Below, piece by piece: positions 53,651 to 62,812 of a stretch of DNA of 64,000 nt (position 1 is the first letter of the stretch; every line of letters begins with the position of its first letter). The stretch is from Spirochaetota bacterium (GTDB lineage Bacteria; Spirochaetota; UBA4802; UB4802), in contig JBFLZD010000008.1 of assembly GCA_040756435.1 (NCBI GenBank), forward strand, positions 16,146-80,145, written 5' to 3'. The notes under the pieces were generated by a model. That model was not told the DNA's origin. It saw only the letters and a list, made by a program, of their open reading frames with translations, and did not search any database. The translations under genes were made by a program, and so were the position numbers.

Positions 53651-54082
53651 TTACAACAATTTTTCTACTTTAACCATTACTGGTGTTATTTGATTATGCT
53701 TTACAATTTGTTTTGACGCAAATCGCATTACCATAAAAGAAATAGATAAAAAAATAATTCCAGTAACCATACCTGAAATTTCTTTATCATGGAAAACAGG
53801 TAATGGTATAAGTGACCCCAGTAGTATCCCAGCAATGAGAAAAACAATAGGTATCCCATAAAGCACAACCGATGAAAGTACAAGCCCTTTTGATGGAATG
53901 ACAAAGAACACCCTGTCACCTGCTTTAGCGCCCATGGTATTTTCTATCATAAGCTGTCGCCCTTTTGATTGCCGCATGGTACACTCGTGGTTGCTGCATG
54001 AAGAGCAAAAAGAAACTGCATCAGCTTCAACTATCACATAGTTACCCTTAACTTTTATGACTATACCACATTCTGCTGACAT
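53651..54082 (-). CDS. RseC/MucC-family protein
   Basis: 143 residues. The N-terminal part carries four Cys in CSSCSNHEC plus an early Cys, as in RseC/MucC (SoxR-reducing system) proteins, followed by two membrane helices (about 68-90 and 100-122). In other bacteria RseC influences sigma-E signalling or belongs to the Rnf-linked SoxR reducing complex; no rnf genes are near. TAGGAAGG precedes the ATG. It stands alone between greA and the TonB cluster. Confident as family, not as role. Confidence 0.85.
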   Translation of the reverse strand: MSAECGIVIKVKGNYVIVEADAVSFCSSCSNHECTMRQSKGRQLMIENTMGAKAGDRVFFVIPSKGLVLSSVVLYGIPIVFLIAGILLGSLIPLPVFHDKEISGMVTGIIFLSISFMVMRFASKQIVKHNQITPVMVKVEKLL

Positions 54083-54217
54083 AATACCTTCCTATACTAT
54101 ATTTAAAATATACCACAAACTTCAGAAAAGTTTTAAAATCAATGCCAATTTATCATTTACAATAATTACATATAACTACTAATATTTACATTATATTACT
54201 TATTATTACAATTAATT

Positions 54218-54252
54218 ATTGACAATTATTATAGAGTATTTTCAATGTCAAT
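54218..54252. promoter_or_regulatory. Inverted repeat upstream of TonB receptor gene
   Basis: ATTGACA (54218-54224) and TGTCAAT (54246-54252) are inverted copies separated by 21 bases, 44 bases upstream of the receptor start. The left copy includes a TTGACA that could be a -35 element. Candidate operator for the HTH/PBP regulator at the end of the cluster. Confidence 0.4.
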
Positions 54253-54295
54253 TCACACGGCGTAAATAGAATATCAGCGTGGAATGAGGTAATTT

Positions 54296-56722
54296 ATGAA
54301 GAATATGTATAGAAATCTCTTGAAATTATTTATTATTTGTTCATTAGTCAGTACCGGTTTAGCCCAGGAGAAAACTCCAGATACTCCCTCCACAATGCAA
54401 AATAAAGAAATAGATAATAATCAACTCGGTACACAGCAAAAATATGAAGCATTTCACCTTGGGGAGATAGTTATCACCGAAACAAGGATTCCTAATATTG
54501 AGAAAGCCACAACCAATACTGAAATAAGCAGTAAGGACATTGACATACGTAATGATAAAGCCCTTGCCGATTCTTTGCAGATGGTACCTGGTGTAAAGAT
54601 TGAACAAACAGCAAAAGGATTTTCCGGTCTTTCTATGAGAGGCCTTGATCATCAATATGTAGCAATTCTTATAGATGGTGTTCCAGTTATTGATCCATAT
54701 TACGGAGGCAATAATATTGATATATCAATGATCCCGGTTTCAAATGTTGAACGCATCATAATCAACCGAGGTGTATCCTCTGCCCTGTATGGTTCTTTGG
54801 GCAGTGCAGGCTCAATCAATATAATAACCAAAAAGCCCCAGGAACTGTACGCAAAGGCAAAGGTTGAATATGGAGAATATACTAACTATTTTATTGGGGG
54901 TGAAACTGGTATACCAATAGGGAATTTCTACACATGGATTGCCGCTTCACGACAATATTCCGACGGTTATGAAATATCAAAGAAATTAACCACAACTAAA
55001 AGGCGGGAGTGGTTTGATAAACTCGTTACATATGACCTTGCTGATCAATCTGGTTCTATAGTACATCCATTATTTAGTGATATTGATTTAGAGGCAGTAG
55101 ACAATTACTTAAACGATACCGGGAAGTGGAACAACACTGAATATACCAAGCATACTATTGCAGGTAAAATTGGGTATTCCATAAATGATAAAACAGAATT
55201 AGGAATTTCCGCACACTATTATTATAATGAAATGTATTCCAATACATTTCAGAACAATTCTCTCCCCTATTTTGATGAGGAAAATAATGAGTGGTCACTA
55301 CCTGCTTATACACGCGATTATATAGATTCCAGCGGCAAATCATGGAGGGACATTTTCAGTAACAGAGCCTTCTATTGGCCGGAAGACTGGCGACTCAATG
55401 TATCGCCATACTTCGCTACTTCATATAAAGATTTTAAAATCAGGATAAATACATTTTATATCAAGCAAAGAAATAATCTGGAAGGATATTTTAATCAAAA
55501 TTATGATATTGCACAGATGTTTCCTAATTCAACTAATTATACCGGTAACGCCCAATCTATATTTGAAGAAACAGCATATGGCATATATATCATGCCTCAG
55601 TACACACTATTCAAAAACAATACTATTTATGGTTCCATCCACTATCGTAAAGAACAACATGACAAATATGAAAAAGCCCTTGATGCTACATCAGCTCTTG
55701 CACTTACGCTTGGAACCAATGAATACAAAGTGCAGGATATGAATGCTGAATATGTAACAGTAGCTATTGAAGATCAATGGGATATCAATACTGGTGCCGG
55801 AATGCTCTTTTTATCTGTTGGTGCTTCATATGATGCACAAAATCTATCTACAGTACGTGCTTATGATAAAAATACCGATTCATTAACTTCATACCCCAAA
55901 ATGGAAAATACAGCATATATCTGGGGAACATATGACTCATTTAATCCTGTTATGGCAGCCATGTATGAAGCAATCCCTGACTTACTTAAAATCAGGCTTG
56001 CATGTGGTATAAAAACCATGTTTCCTAACTTATCACAGTATAAAGATATCGGTCAGGATATACTTGATAACAATGAAGAATACCAGATTAAACCCGAAAC
56101 CATATACAATAGCAACACTGGTTTTGAAATTATACTGTGGGACAATGCATTATCATTTAGAAATGATTATTTTATTACAAAGGTGAAAAACAAAATAGCA
56201 CGGGTATATGATCCTGATAGTGCATATGAAAAATATGACAACATTGAGGGTATAACTGCACAGGGTATTGAAAGCACACTTACCTATGAAACATCATTAA
56301 AAAGTATTTCAATACAATGTACTTTAAATTATGTGTTTACCCATGCCCAAAATGATGAAGTATCAAGTCTTACTTATGGTAAAAGAGTTGAAGGTATACC
56401 CACACATCAGTTCCTTATTCAACTAATGATAGGTTTGCCAACTAAAACTGACTTCGTTTTCTGGGGAACCTATACTGCCGACCAGATTGTGTATGTTGCA
56501 AATACCTCGTATGATTTTACCACAACATCATTCAGTGCTGATGCATATAATACAGTGCATTTACATAATCCGATAATGCTTAATATTAAACTCCAGCAAA
56601 AATTTTTAACACATTATTCCCTGTATGTAACATGTAAAAATATTTTAGACGATTATGCGGCTGATCCATTTAATCCTGGCCCAGGACGAATGTTCTATGC
56701 TGGACTCAATGCTGAGTTATAA
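54296..56722 (+). CDS. TonB-dependent outer-membrane receptor
   Basis: 808 residues. Signal peptide to about residue 23, a TonB box-like GEIVITETRI near 59, then the plug domain (LADSLQMVPGVKIEQTAKGF, DGVPVIDPYYGG, IDISMIPVSNVERIIINRGV, GSAGSINIITKKP) and a long Tyr/Asn-rich barrel of about 22 strands. It imports a chelated metal or cofactor across the outer membrane using TonB energy. Ligand unknown; the cluster's regulator domain hints at an oxyanion or cofactor, which is inference. GAGGTAA lies upstream of the ATG. Confidence 0.92.
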   Translation: MKNMYRNLLKLFIICSLVSTGLAQEKTPDTPSTMQNKEIDNNQLGTQQKYEAFHLGEIVITETRIPNIEKATTNTEISSKDIDIRNDKALADSLQMVPGVKIEQTAKGFSGLSMRGLDHQYVAILIDGVPVIDPYYGGNNIDISMIPVSNVERIIINRGVSSALYGSLGSAGSINIITKKPQELYAKAKVEYGEYTNYFIGGETGIPIGNFYTWIAASRQYSDGYEISKKLTTTKRREWFDKLVTYDLADQSGSIVHPLFSDIDLEAVDNYLNDTGKWNNTEYTKHTIAGKIGYSINDKTELGISAHYYYNEMYSNTFQNNSLPYFDEENNEWSLPAYTRDYIDSSGKSWRDIFSNRAFYWPEDWRLNVSPYFATSYKDFKIRINTFYIKQRNNLEGYFNQNYDIAQMFPNSTNYTGNAQSIFEETAYGIYIMPQYTLFKNNTIYGSIHYRKEQHDKYEKALDATSALALTLGTNEYKVQDMNAEYVTVAIEDQWDINTGAGMLFLSVGASYDAQNLSTVRAYDKNTDSLTSYPKMENTAYIWGTYDSFNPVMAAMYEAIPDLLKIRLACGIKTMFPNLSQYKDIGQDILDNNEEYQIKPETIYNSNTGFEIILWDNALSFRNDYFITKVKNKIARVYDPDSAYEKYDNIEGITAQGIESTLTYETSLKSISIQCTLNYVFTHAQNDEVSSLTYGKRVEGIPTHQFLIQLMIGLPTKTDFVFWGTYTADQIVYVANTSYDFTTTSFSADAYNTVHLHNPIMLNIKLQQKFLTHYSLYVTCKNILDDYAADPFNPGPGRMFYAGLNAEL

Positions 56723-56758
56723 TACGGATAGTAGCTGTATATAAGTATCTCACTATAA

Positions 56759-56797
56759 TACGTACAGGGAGGAGCGCTGGCACTGTTCCTGTACGTA
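56759..56797 (+). promoter_or_regulatory. Hairpin between receptor and Moco-fold genes
   Basis: TACGTACAGG (56759-56768) pairs with CCTGTACGTA (56788-56797) around a 19-base loop. No T run follows, so it may tune expression of downstream genes or mRNA processing rather than terminate. Confidence 0.5.
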
Positions 56798-56831
56798 CTT
56801 TGTAAAAAACATGTATAGAAGGATTGATAAC

Positions 56832-57893
56832 ATGAAAAAATATAAAACGTTTATACCATATATTCTTATACTAGCATTAGTTGTATATATTACTTTTACT
56901 CATCTCGGTAATAATCCCCAGAATATCATAGCTGTAACTGGAGCAACACCAAAAGCTATTGTAGCACCAATACCTGATAATATAACTCTAACCGTTAAAG
57001 GATGTACTACAAAAGTTTATACCTTTAATAACAGGGAACTGGAGGCATTGGCTTCTTCTTATCTTTTTACCAGAGAAATTTCAGACGAAGGAACATATCT
57101 GGGTGCATATAGGTATCATGGGATCCCAATTATAAATATACTTGATGGGATAAAAATAAAAAAGCCTGCTGATGCTGCATTTGATGGCCCTCATGATATA
57201 ATTGTTCAGTTTAAATCACGTAAAGGCAAAATATCAAAATGCAGCTATGGAGAGCTGGTTATGTCGAAAAATATGTTTAACTACATATTGGCATATAAGC
57301 GTGAACCAATACAACCAGCAAAGGAAGGTGACTCATATACAAAAAATCTATACAAAAAAGATATTAAAGGCCTAAAGTTAGTTATCGCGTGTGATATAGA
57401 TACTACCCGCTACCTTGATGATGTTATTGAAATTAATCTTTTATTGCCAAACTATGATGATTCGTTATTACCAGAAACAAAAAAAGGGAAAAGTTGTTTG
57501 GCAACACGTGTTGTATGTATTTCACAGGGAAAACCGCATACTGCTGACTTTTTACATGTACAGCCACAGGCAGTATCCAACTGGATACAGGTTGGTCATG
57601 GCAGAGGATATAAAGGCATATCTAATGCAAAAGGATTTAATCTAAAATATTTTCTTGTTAAAAATTTTTCTCCTATTCCCCATGATGCATGGTTTTTATT
57701 TGTTGGGTGTGATGGATATCGTTGTGTATTTTCATATCAAGAAATATTTGAGCATGATAGTGGGAATAAACTTCTAATTGCAACACACATAAATGGGAAA
57801 CCAGCACAAGGGAATTATATGCTGGCTAGCACTGATGATTTCTTTGTTGATAGATGTGTGTGGGGACTATCGCATATTTTACTTTTTAAATAA
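56832..57893 (+). CDS. Exported protein with two sulfite-oxidase-type Moco-fold domains
   Basis: 353 residues from ATG 56832, which has AAGGA upstream; ATG 56811 is less likely. An N-terminal helix anchors or exports it (about 6-26). Residues 50-195 (ITLTVKGCTTKVYTF, TYLGAYRYHGIPIINILDGI, GELVMSKNMF) and 220-350 (FLFVGCDGYRCVFSYQEIF, DDFFVDRCVWGLSHILLF) each resemble the oxidoreductase molybdopterin-binding fold. Two Cys lie near the second domain (VGCDGYRC). Whether it binds molybdopterin is unknown. It sits between the receptor and the CcsA/ResB-like genes. Confidence 0.6.
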   Translation: MKKYKTFIPYILILALVVYITFTHLGNNPQNIIAVTGATPKAIVAPIPDNITLTVKGCTTKVYTFNNRELEALASSYLFTREISDEGTYLGAYRYHGIPIINILDGIKIKKPADAAFDGPHDIIVQFKSRKGKISKCSYGELVMSKNMFNYILAYKREPIQPAKEGDSYTKNLYKKDIKGLKLVIACDIDTTRYLDDVIEINLLLPNYDDSLLPETKKGKSCLATRVVCISQGKPHTADFLHVQPQAVSNWIQVGHGRGYKGISNAKGFNLKYFLVKNFSPIPHDAWFLFVGCDGYRCVFSYQEIFEHDSGNKLLIATHINGKPAQGNYMLASTDDFFVDRCVWGLSHILLFK

Positions 57894-57896
57894 TAT

Positions 57897-58655
57897 ATGA
57901 ACGTTTCTATACACATTTTGATTTACATAACCGTTTTAATATATACTGCTTCTTTTATAGCAATAGTTATTACCAAGACATATTTATCATTTGTATTACT
58001 TATTACTGGATGTGTTTGTAATACCGTATACCTTTTTCACAGGATGAGTATCAGCGGCTACCCTGTTTTACAGGGAGTCTTTGATAGTGTATTTTTTACT
58101 CCATGGGCAATAGGATTTACTCTAATTATATTTTTTTATTTATATAAAAATCACATGATTTTATATGCAACAGCTGTACTCGTCCTTACAGGTCTGATAG
58201 CCTTATGGTATCCCAAAGGCATTATATTGCCTGAACCTCATAAATCACACGTTTTAGCATATATCTTCTTCGCTACAGAATCATTTGGCATAGGCCTTTT
58301 TTATATAAGTGGGTGTTATTCCCTACTCTATCTTTTAAACAATAACAATGAAAATAATTATTTTTATTTTGCCAAACTTTGCATTATTTATGGATTTATT
58401 ATGTATAGTATCGCACAATTTGCTGGTGCAACATGGTGTTATTATGGATGGGGAACTCTTTTTAAATGGAGTCCACGGCATTTGCAAAGTGCTTTTATTT
58501 GGACAATGTATATAAATTTCATTCACCTTAAATATATACCATATTTCAACAATAAGAGAAAATTACTATATGCATTACTATGTTCATTAATAACATTTAT
58601 TTTTTATCTGTGCTCATATATGCATGAATACACAATACAACGAATAGGTGGCTAA
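57897..58655 (+). CDS. CcsA/CcmC-like membrane protein
   Basis: 252 residues with about seven to eight membrane helices. The segment GATWCYYGWGTLFKWSPRHL, then SAFIWTMYINFIHLKY, corresponds to the Trp-rich WGxxWxWDP heme-handling motif of CcsA/CcmC family proteins, in a degenerate form. Conserved-looking His occur in PEPHKSHVLAY and near the end (MHEY). It may handle heme across the inner membrane. It begins three bases after the preceding stop. Confidence 0.65.
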   Translation: MNVSIHILIYITVLIYTASFIAIVITKTYLSFVLLITGCVCNTVYLFHRMSISGYPVLQGVFDSVFFTPWAIGFTLIIFFYLYKNHMILYATAVLVLTGLIALWYPKGIILPEPHKSHVLAYIFFATESFGIGLFYISGCYSLLYLLNNNNENNYFYFAKLCIIYGFIMYSIAQFAGATWCYYGWGTLFKWSPRHLQSAFIWTMYINFIHLKYIPYFNNKRKLLYALLCSLITFIFYLCSYMHEYTIQRIGG

Positions 58656-58659
58656 CACC

Positions 58660-59463
58660 ATGAACAAAATGTGGAATATATTATGTAGTCTGCATACCAC
58701 ATTCTGGCTACTTGCAATGCTTTCATTTTTTTTATTGTGTGGTTTTATTTATGCAAACACATACTTTAAATTCTATGTCACGCTTGATAATAGTCCCATT
58801 CTGCAATGGTTACAAAATGCCATAATAGTTGATTTTTATAGAACATGGTGGATTTTAGGATTATGTATTATTATACCATGTATTATATGCAATATGTTTT
58901 TTTGTACCATTGAAAAATTAATATTAATTATAAAAAATAACAATACACTTTCAAACAAGCAATTAGTGGGAAAATATATCATAGCTATAGTCCATCTAAT
59001 GAGTATTGTTATATTAATTTCACATTTTATCTCATTACAATTCAGTACTATATGTACATTTACTATAAACAAAGAAAAATGTATTCAGTTCTATTCCGAA
59101 AAAATGTGTTTAAAAACCATACAAATTCAATATTATCCCATAAATTCAACATGGAAAAATACTATTAAGGATATTTCCATAACACTGTTACCTAGTAGTG
59201 ATAGTAAAAAAGAAATAGTATTTTCGGCCCTCAATCCTGCATTATATAAAGGTCATTTGTTTTTTTTAATTCCAAATAAAAAAAATAACCAACTTATTGT
59301 TGATACTTCTAATAGCGGAATGAATTCTGCAATAACATCCCGGTATAGTATTCTTATAAAAAAAGATTATGGCTATACACTATGGATATATTCATTCTTA
59401 TTCATTATCGTCTTTATGCTCATTTTCTATTTTTTCAATTTCAACAAACACAATTATAAATAA
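58660..59463 (+). CDS. ResB-like membrane protein
   Basis: 267 residues from ATG 58660, which has AGGTGG upstream; the GTG at 58648 is less likely. It has four membrane helices: LHTTFWLLAMLSFFLLCGFI and RTWWILGLCIIIPCIICNMF near the start, IVHLMSIVILISHFISL in the middle and one at the C-terminus, with a periplasmic domain of about 115 residues. This is the layout of ResB/CcsB of system II cytochrome c maturation, shortened. Together with the CcsA-like protein it could form a heme-delivery unit, although no CxxCH protein is encoded nearby. Confidence 0.6.
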   Translation: MNKMWNILCSLHTTFWLLAMLSFFLLCGFIYANTYFKFYVTLDNSPILQWLQNAIIVDFYRTWWILGLCIIIPCIICNMFFCTIEKLILIIKNNNTLSNKQLVGKYIIAIVHLMSIVILISHFISLQFSTICTFTINKEKCIQFYSEKMCLKTIQIQYYPINSTWKNTIKDISITLLPSSDSKKEIVFSALNPALYKGHLFFLIPNKKNNQLIVDTSNSGMNSAITSRYSILIKKDYGYTLWIYSFLFIIVFMLIFYFFNFNKHNYK

Positions 59464-59653
59464 TTCATCACTTCTACTTAATTTTGCTTGATTTTCATTT
59501 AATATGCTCTACTATCATGTTTTTAGAACAATATATTATTTACACATTTAAATTGATAAAGCTTTTTCACAGATATAGACAGTATCTATCTGGTGGATTT
59601 ATAGTATCTTTATTTGCTAATAATTTTTTTTTACATTTTATAGGAGCACATCT
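59464..59653. other. Intergenic spacer before regulator gene
   Basis: AT-rich, with no convincing gene; a 61-codon frame overlaps the regulator start and has no ribosome site. It may hold the regulator's own promoter. Confidence 0.35.
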
Positions 59654-60571
59654 ATGCCTAAAGAAATGATGAATACAAAGGAGGTAGCCGAGTATTTAGA
59701 CATTCATGAAAAACAGGTATACCTTTTGATAAAGGAAAACAAAATTCCATGTACAAAAATTACTGGCAAATGGCTTTTTCCCAAGCAACTTATAGATGAA
59801 TGGATTGTGCGCCATTCTACGGAACAAATAAAACTTATTGTAAATAAAGTCAAACAAACAGGTGAAAGCATACTAGCTGCAGGCAGCAATGATCCGGTAT
59901 TAGATATTTTTCTTAATCAAATAAAGCAGAATCACCCAATGTCGTATATCTTTAGCACTTCTACAGGAAGTTACACTGGGTTAACTTTATTGAATAATGG
60001 CCTTGTAGATATTGCGTGGTCACATCTCTATGATGCTGAAACTGAAAGCTATAACATTCCATTTGTAAGAAAATTATGTACCAATAGAGAACTAGTGGTT
60101 ATGCACATGTTTGATAGAGAAATAGGTCTTATCATTAATCATAGTTTAAAACATATCATTAAAGATTTTAGTTCAATTACTCAACCTGAAGTAGTGTTTA
60201 TAAATCGTCAAGAAGGTTCAGGTATACGTCAATTGATTGATCTATATATGACTAGATATGCCATCAACCCGAAGCACATTAAAGGATATACAAATGTGAA
60301 ATATTCTCATATTGAAATAGGGTTGGCAATACAATCAGGCGAAGCTAACTGTGGAGTAGCCTCTGTTGCTATTGCAAATTTCTTTAAATTACCTTTTATC
60401 CCTTTAACTGTTGAAAGCTTTGATATGATAATATCTAAAGATATTTTTTTCAATCAAACAATTCAGTCGCTTATAAAACTGCTACACAATCAGTCATTTA
60501 TTAACAAAATAAAATCAATTGGTAATTACAATTTTTTTAATTCTGGCGAGATTATTTACGTAACAGCGTGA
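59654..60571 (+). CDS. HTH / PBP-domain regulator (molybdate/tungstate-type)
   Basis: 305 residues. Residues 1-55 are an excisionase/MerR-type HTH (NTKEVAEYLDIHEKQVYLLI). Residues 70-300 match the PF12727 periplasmic-binding-like domain: AAGSNDPVLDIFLNQ, VDIAWSHLYDAETESYNIPF, VFINRQEGSGIRQLIDLYM and FIPLTVESFDMII are recognisable family motifs. Such cytoplasmic regulators are often linked with molybdate or tungstate genes. GGAG lies eight bases from the ATG. It ends the TonB/Moco-fold/CcsA/ResB cluster and probably controls it. Confidence 0.85.
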   Translation: MPKEMMNTKEVAEYLDIHEKQVYLLIKENKIPCTKITGKWLFPKQLIDEWIVRHSTEQIKLIVNKVKQTGESILAAGSNDPVLDIFLNQIKQNHPMSYIFSTSTGSYTGLTLLNNGLVDIAWSHLYDAETESYNIPFVRKLCTNRELVVMHMFDREIGLIINHSLKHIIKDFSSITQPEVVFINRQEGSGIRQLIDLYMTRYAINPKHIKGYTNVKYSHIEIGLAIQSGEANCGVASVAIANFFKLPFIPLTVESFDMIISKDIFFNQTIQSLIKLLHNQSFINKIKSIGNYNFFNSGEIIYVTA

Positions 60572-60643
60572 AAAGAATCATATCACCATTAATAATAACA
60601 ATTTTATTGTTACTCTATAAAAAAACTATTCCATACTTTAGCA

Positions 60644-62017
60644 TTACCAGCTAGCTTTTACGCCTGAATAGATATAATACTCACTAAATTTTTCATCAGT
60701 ATTCCAGGCACATCCAATGGTAAATAGTATTGTATTATAATAAACATCTGCACCAGCGCCATAGCTTGATGCTGTATCCCATCTAAAATATTCTGATTTA
60801 TAGATACCCGATGAACCAAAAATTTCAAAGTACACAAATTCATAGAACACTTCATACATTAATGCAAGTTTAGCTATATGCCGTGACTGCGTTGCAGTAT
60901 ATCGCTTAGAATACCCTAACAGGTAACTATCGAACACATATTCTGCATATATCCTGTTATGTGAATTTGTATAAAAGCTATAACCAGAAGGTATCACATA
61001 CAGGCGGGATGTAACCTGTAATGGTATATATAGTGAAGCACGTGACATGAGCACATATTCATCCTGTGATAGACCTGCAAACAGTGTTGCATTCAAAGCT
61101 TTATTTTTTTTTGCAATGGAATGGCCATTTGCACGAACACTGAGTTGTAGACCTGCATCTTTGTACGTATCATGAAGTGGCATTGATTGTTGCTCTGACA
61201 CCCCATAGTATGTTGCAACCCCATAAAGAAATGCTGAAATATCAAAAACACCAGTGTTTCGCAATATCCCTATACCAGCATACGGTTTGGCGATAGTTAC
61301 TGTATAATCAGCACCATAGCGCTCCCATATTGCATATTCCTGCGATGCAAGCAAGCCCACATGCCATGCAATCGTTGCTGAATAGCTCATGTATTCAAGC
61401 ACACCTTTTTTTAACGCAACTCTTTCTTCATTGACACCTACCTGCCCCTGACCAATTAAAACGGCTCTGTAAAGTGGCAGTGATAGCGTCATTGAAGGAG
61501 TTATTCCATAGATAGGAAGTGTGTTAACTTCAAATGCAAAGACCAGCCTCTTAGCTCTGACACCTACAATCAGACTAACATCATCTCCTCCCTTAAAATT
61601 AGTCACATTTACCTGTATTGAATCCAGTATATATTTTTCTTTTAGCTGCACTAACAATGCATGAACTGTTTTCCTGTTATATACTGCCCCCAGTAGTTTC
61701 TGTAAATCCTGCACGATAGCTTCTTTAACATCTGAATCGGCTGTAACCTGTATATCTGCAATGTGTGACTCAACCACATACAGATAGCAACTATCGCCCT
61801 CTAAGTGATAACGGTTTACATAGCTTGTGGTGTATCCTGCATCATGAAGTTTGTTGGTTAAAGCTATTGATAATGCTTTTGCCTGCTGTTCTGATATAAC
61901 TATTTGATTTTCAATTTCAGAAATGTCCAAGGGGATAGTTAAGCCAGTAACAATAACCTTTGCCATACACATGGTGGAATAAAAAATAAACAAAAGCAGA
62001 AAAGAAAATTTTTTCAC
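60644..62017 (-). CDS. POTRA plus beta-barrel outer-membrane protein
   Basis: 457 residues with a GTG start (GAGGA upstream) and a signal peptide. Residues about 40-95 are a ShlB-type POTRA domain (QQAKALSIALTNKLHDAGYT, LYVVESHIADIQV), a second POTRA-like piece follows (LLGAVYNRKTVHALLVQLKE), and residues 155-457 form a barrel-like stretch ending in an aromatic (VKASW), as for Bam substrates. It resembles a short TpsB/Omp85 transporter, but has no TpsA partner gene. It starts 7 bases after the LolA-like gene. It may insert or export a cargo through the outer membrane. Confidence 0.65.
   Translation of the reverse strand: MKKFSFLLLFIFYSTMCMAKVIVTGLTIPLDISEIENQIVISEQQAKALSIALTNKLHDAGYTTSYVNRYHLEGDSCYLYVVESHIADIQVTADSDVKEAIVQDLQKLLGAVYNRKTVHALLVQLKEKYILDSIQVNVTNFKGGDDVSLIVGVRAKRLVFAFEVNTLPIYGITPSMTLSLPLYRAVLIGQGQVGVNEERVALKKGVLEYMSYSATIAWHVGLLASQEYAIWERYGADYTVTIAKPYAGIGILRNTGVFDISAFLYGVATYYGVSEQQSMPLHDTYKDAGLQLSVRANGHSIAKKNKALNATLFAGLSQDEYVLMSRASLYIPLQVTSRLYVIPSGYSFYTNSHNRIYAEYVFDSYLLGYSKRYTATQSRHIAKLALMYEVFYEFVYFEIFGSSGIYKSEYFRWDTASSYGAGADVYYNTILFTIGCAWNTDEKFSEYYIYSGVKASW
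61290..61303 (+). repeat. Dispersed motif copy (GCGATAGTTACTGT)
   Basis: Exact 14-mer shared with 11768-11781 (reverse) and 63624-63637, here inside the POTRA/barrel gene. Confidence 0.7.
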
Positions 62018-62024
62018 AGTATCC

Positions 62025-62726
62025 TCACATGTGTTTTACAGTAACACCTTTGGGTAATTGCAGGGTAAAAATATCAGGCGGCACTTTTACATTAAGGTGC
62101 ACATTATAATAGCGGGTTACGTTGCGCGTGGTGCCGGTGTGAGTTCGTGCAATAACTTCCACTGTAGTGGGGAACCATATATTATGTATATAGTTATAAT
62201 CTTCATACTGTTCACGCATAATCTCAACATTGTTTGCAGTACTGATAATTTTTTTTACAGGGTAGCCTTTTTGCGCATCAACTATCAACTCAATTATAGT
62301 TTTCGTTATACTATCCTCAAGAATATACCGATATGCCCTTTTAAAAAAACCGTAGTATGTCTTTTCTTTACTTTTAATAACGATTCTATCCTTGAAAGCA
62401 ATAAATTGAGCAAAAGGATGAGTAACAGGAGCACTTACATTCTGCATTACCCATAACTCTTTTGATTGGGGATAGTACCACTCTAGATTTCCTTCTTTTA
62501 CAATTACAATTTGGGGGAAAGGTTTGCTGTAATCTATACGCATATTCTGTTTATGTGCTCTGTATCTGCCTTCATAACGAATGGTTGGTTTTCCTGTTTC
62601 AGCTATGACCTGTACAATGGTGGCATCAATGCTTTCCACAGCAAAATTGTGTATTATGCAATCAATAGTATCTGCAGAGGATTGAATTGAAAATAACAGG
62701 CATATGATATAAATTGTGCGTTTCAT
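62025..62726 (-). CDS. LolA-like outer-membrane lipoprotein-sorting protein
   Basis: 233 residues with a signal peptide (about 1-18). The convex beta-sheet fold is suggested by IDATIVQVIAETGKPTIRYE, then RAHKQNMRIDYSKPFPQIVI and KEGNLEWYYPQSKELWVM, as in LolA/LolB and the lipoprotein-sorting family. Family members carry lipid or lipoproteins across the periplasm. It is followed by the POTRA/barrel gene after seven bases, so the two probably form a transport unit. It is divergent from the exported protein gene. Confidence 0.7.
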   Translation of the reverse strand: MKRTIYIICLLFSIQSSADTIDCIIHNFAVESIDATIVQVIAETGKPTIRYEGRYRAHKQNMRIDYSKPFPQIVIVKEGNLEWYYPQSKELWVMQNVSAPVTHPFAQFIAFKDRIVIKSKEKTYYGFFKRAYRYILEDSITKTIIELIVDAQKGYPVKKIISTANNVEIMREQYEDYNYIHNIWFPTTVEVIARTHTGTTRNVTRYYNVHLNVKVPPDIFTLQLPKGVTVKHM

Positions 62727-62812
62727 AGGCTTAACTCTATTAATTTTATGGTTGCATAATTTGATTGCTCTGACACTGTAGAGTATACTATCACACTTGT
62801 CAAGGTAAACCT

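Noticed and set aside
56759..56797. Cobalamin- or Moco-type riboswitch near the TonB cluster
   Set aside because: Only one 10-bp hairpin is present. The conserved cores of these riboswitches are not seen, and the spacer is too short.
59484..59669. 61-codon plus-strand open frame before the HTH/PBP regulator
   Set aside because: Starts without ribosome site and overlaps the well-supported regulator start.
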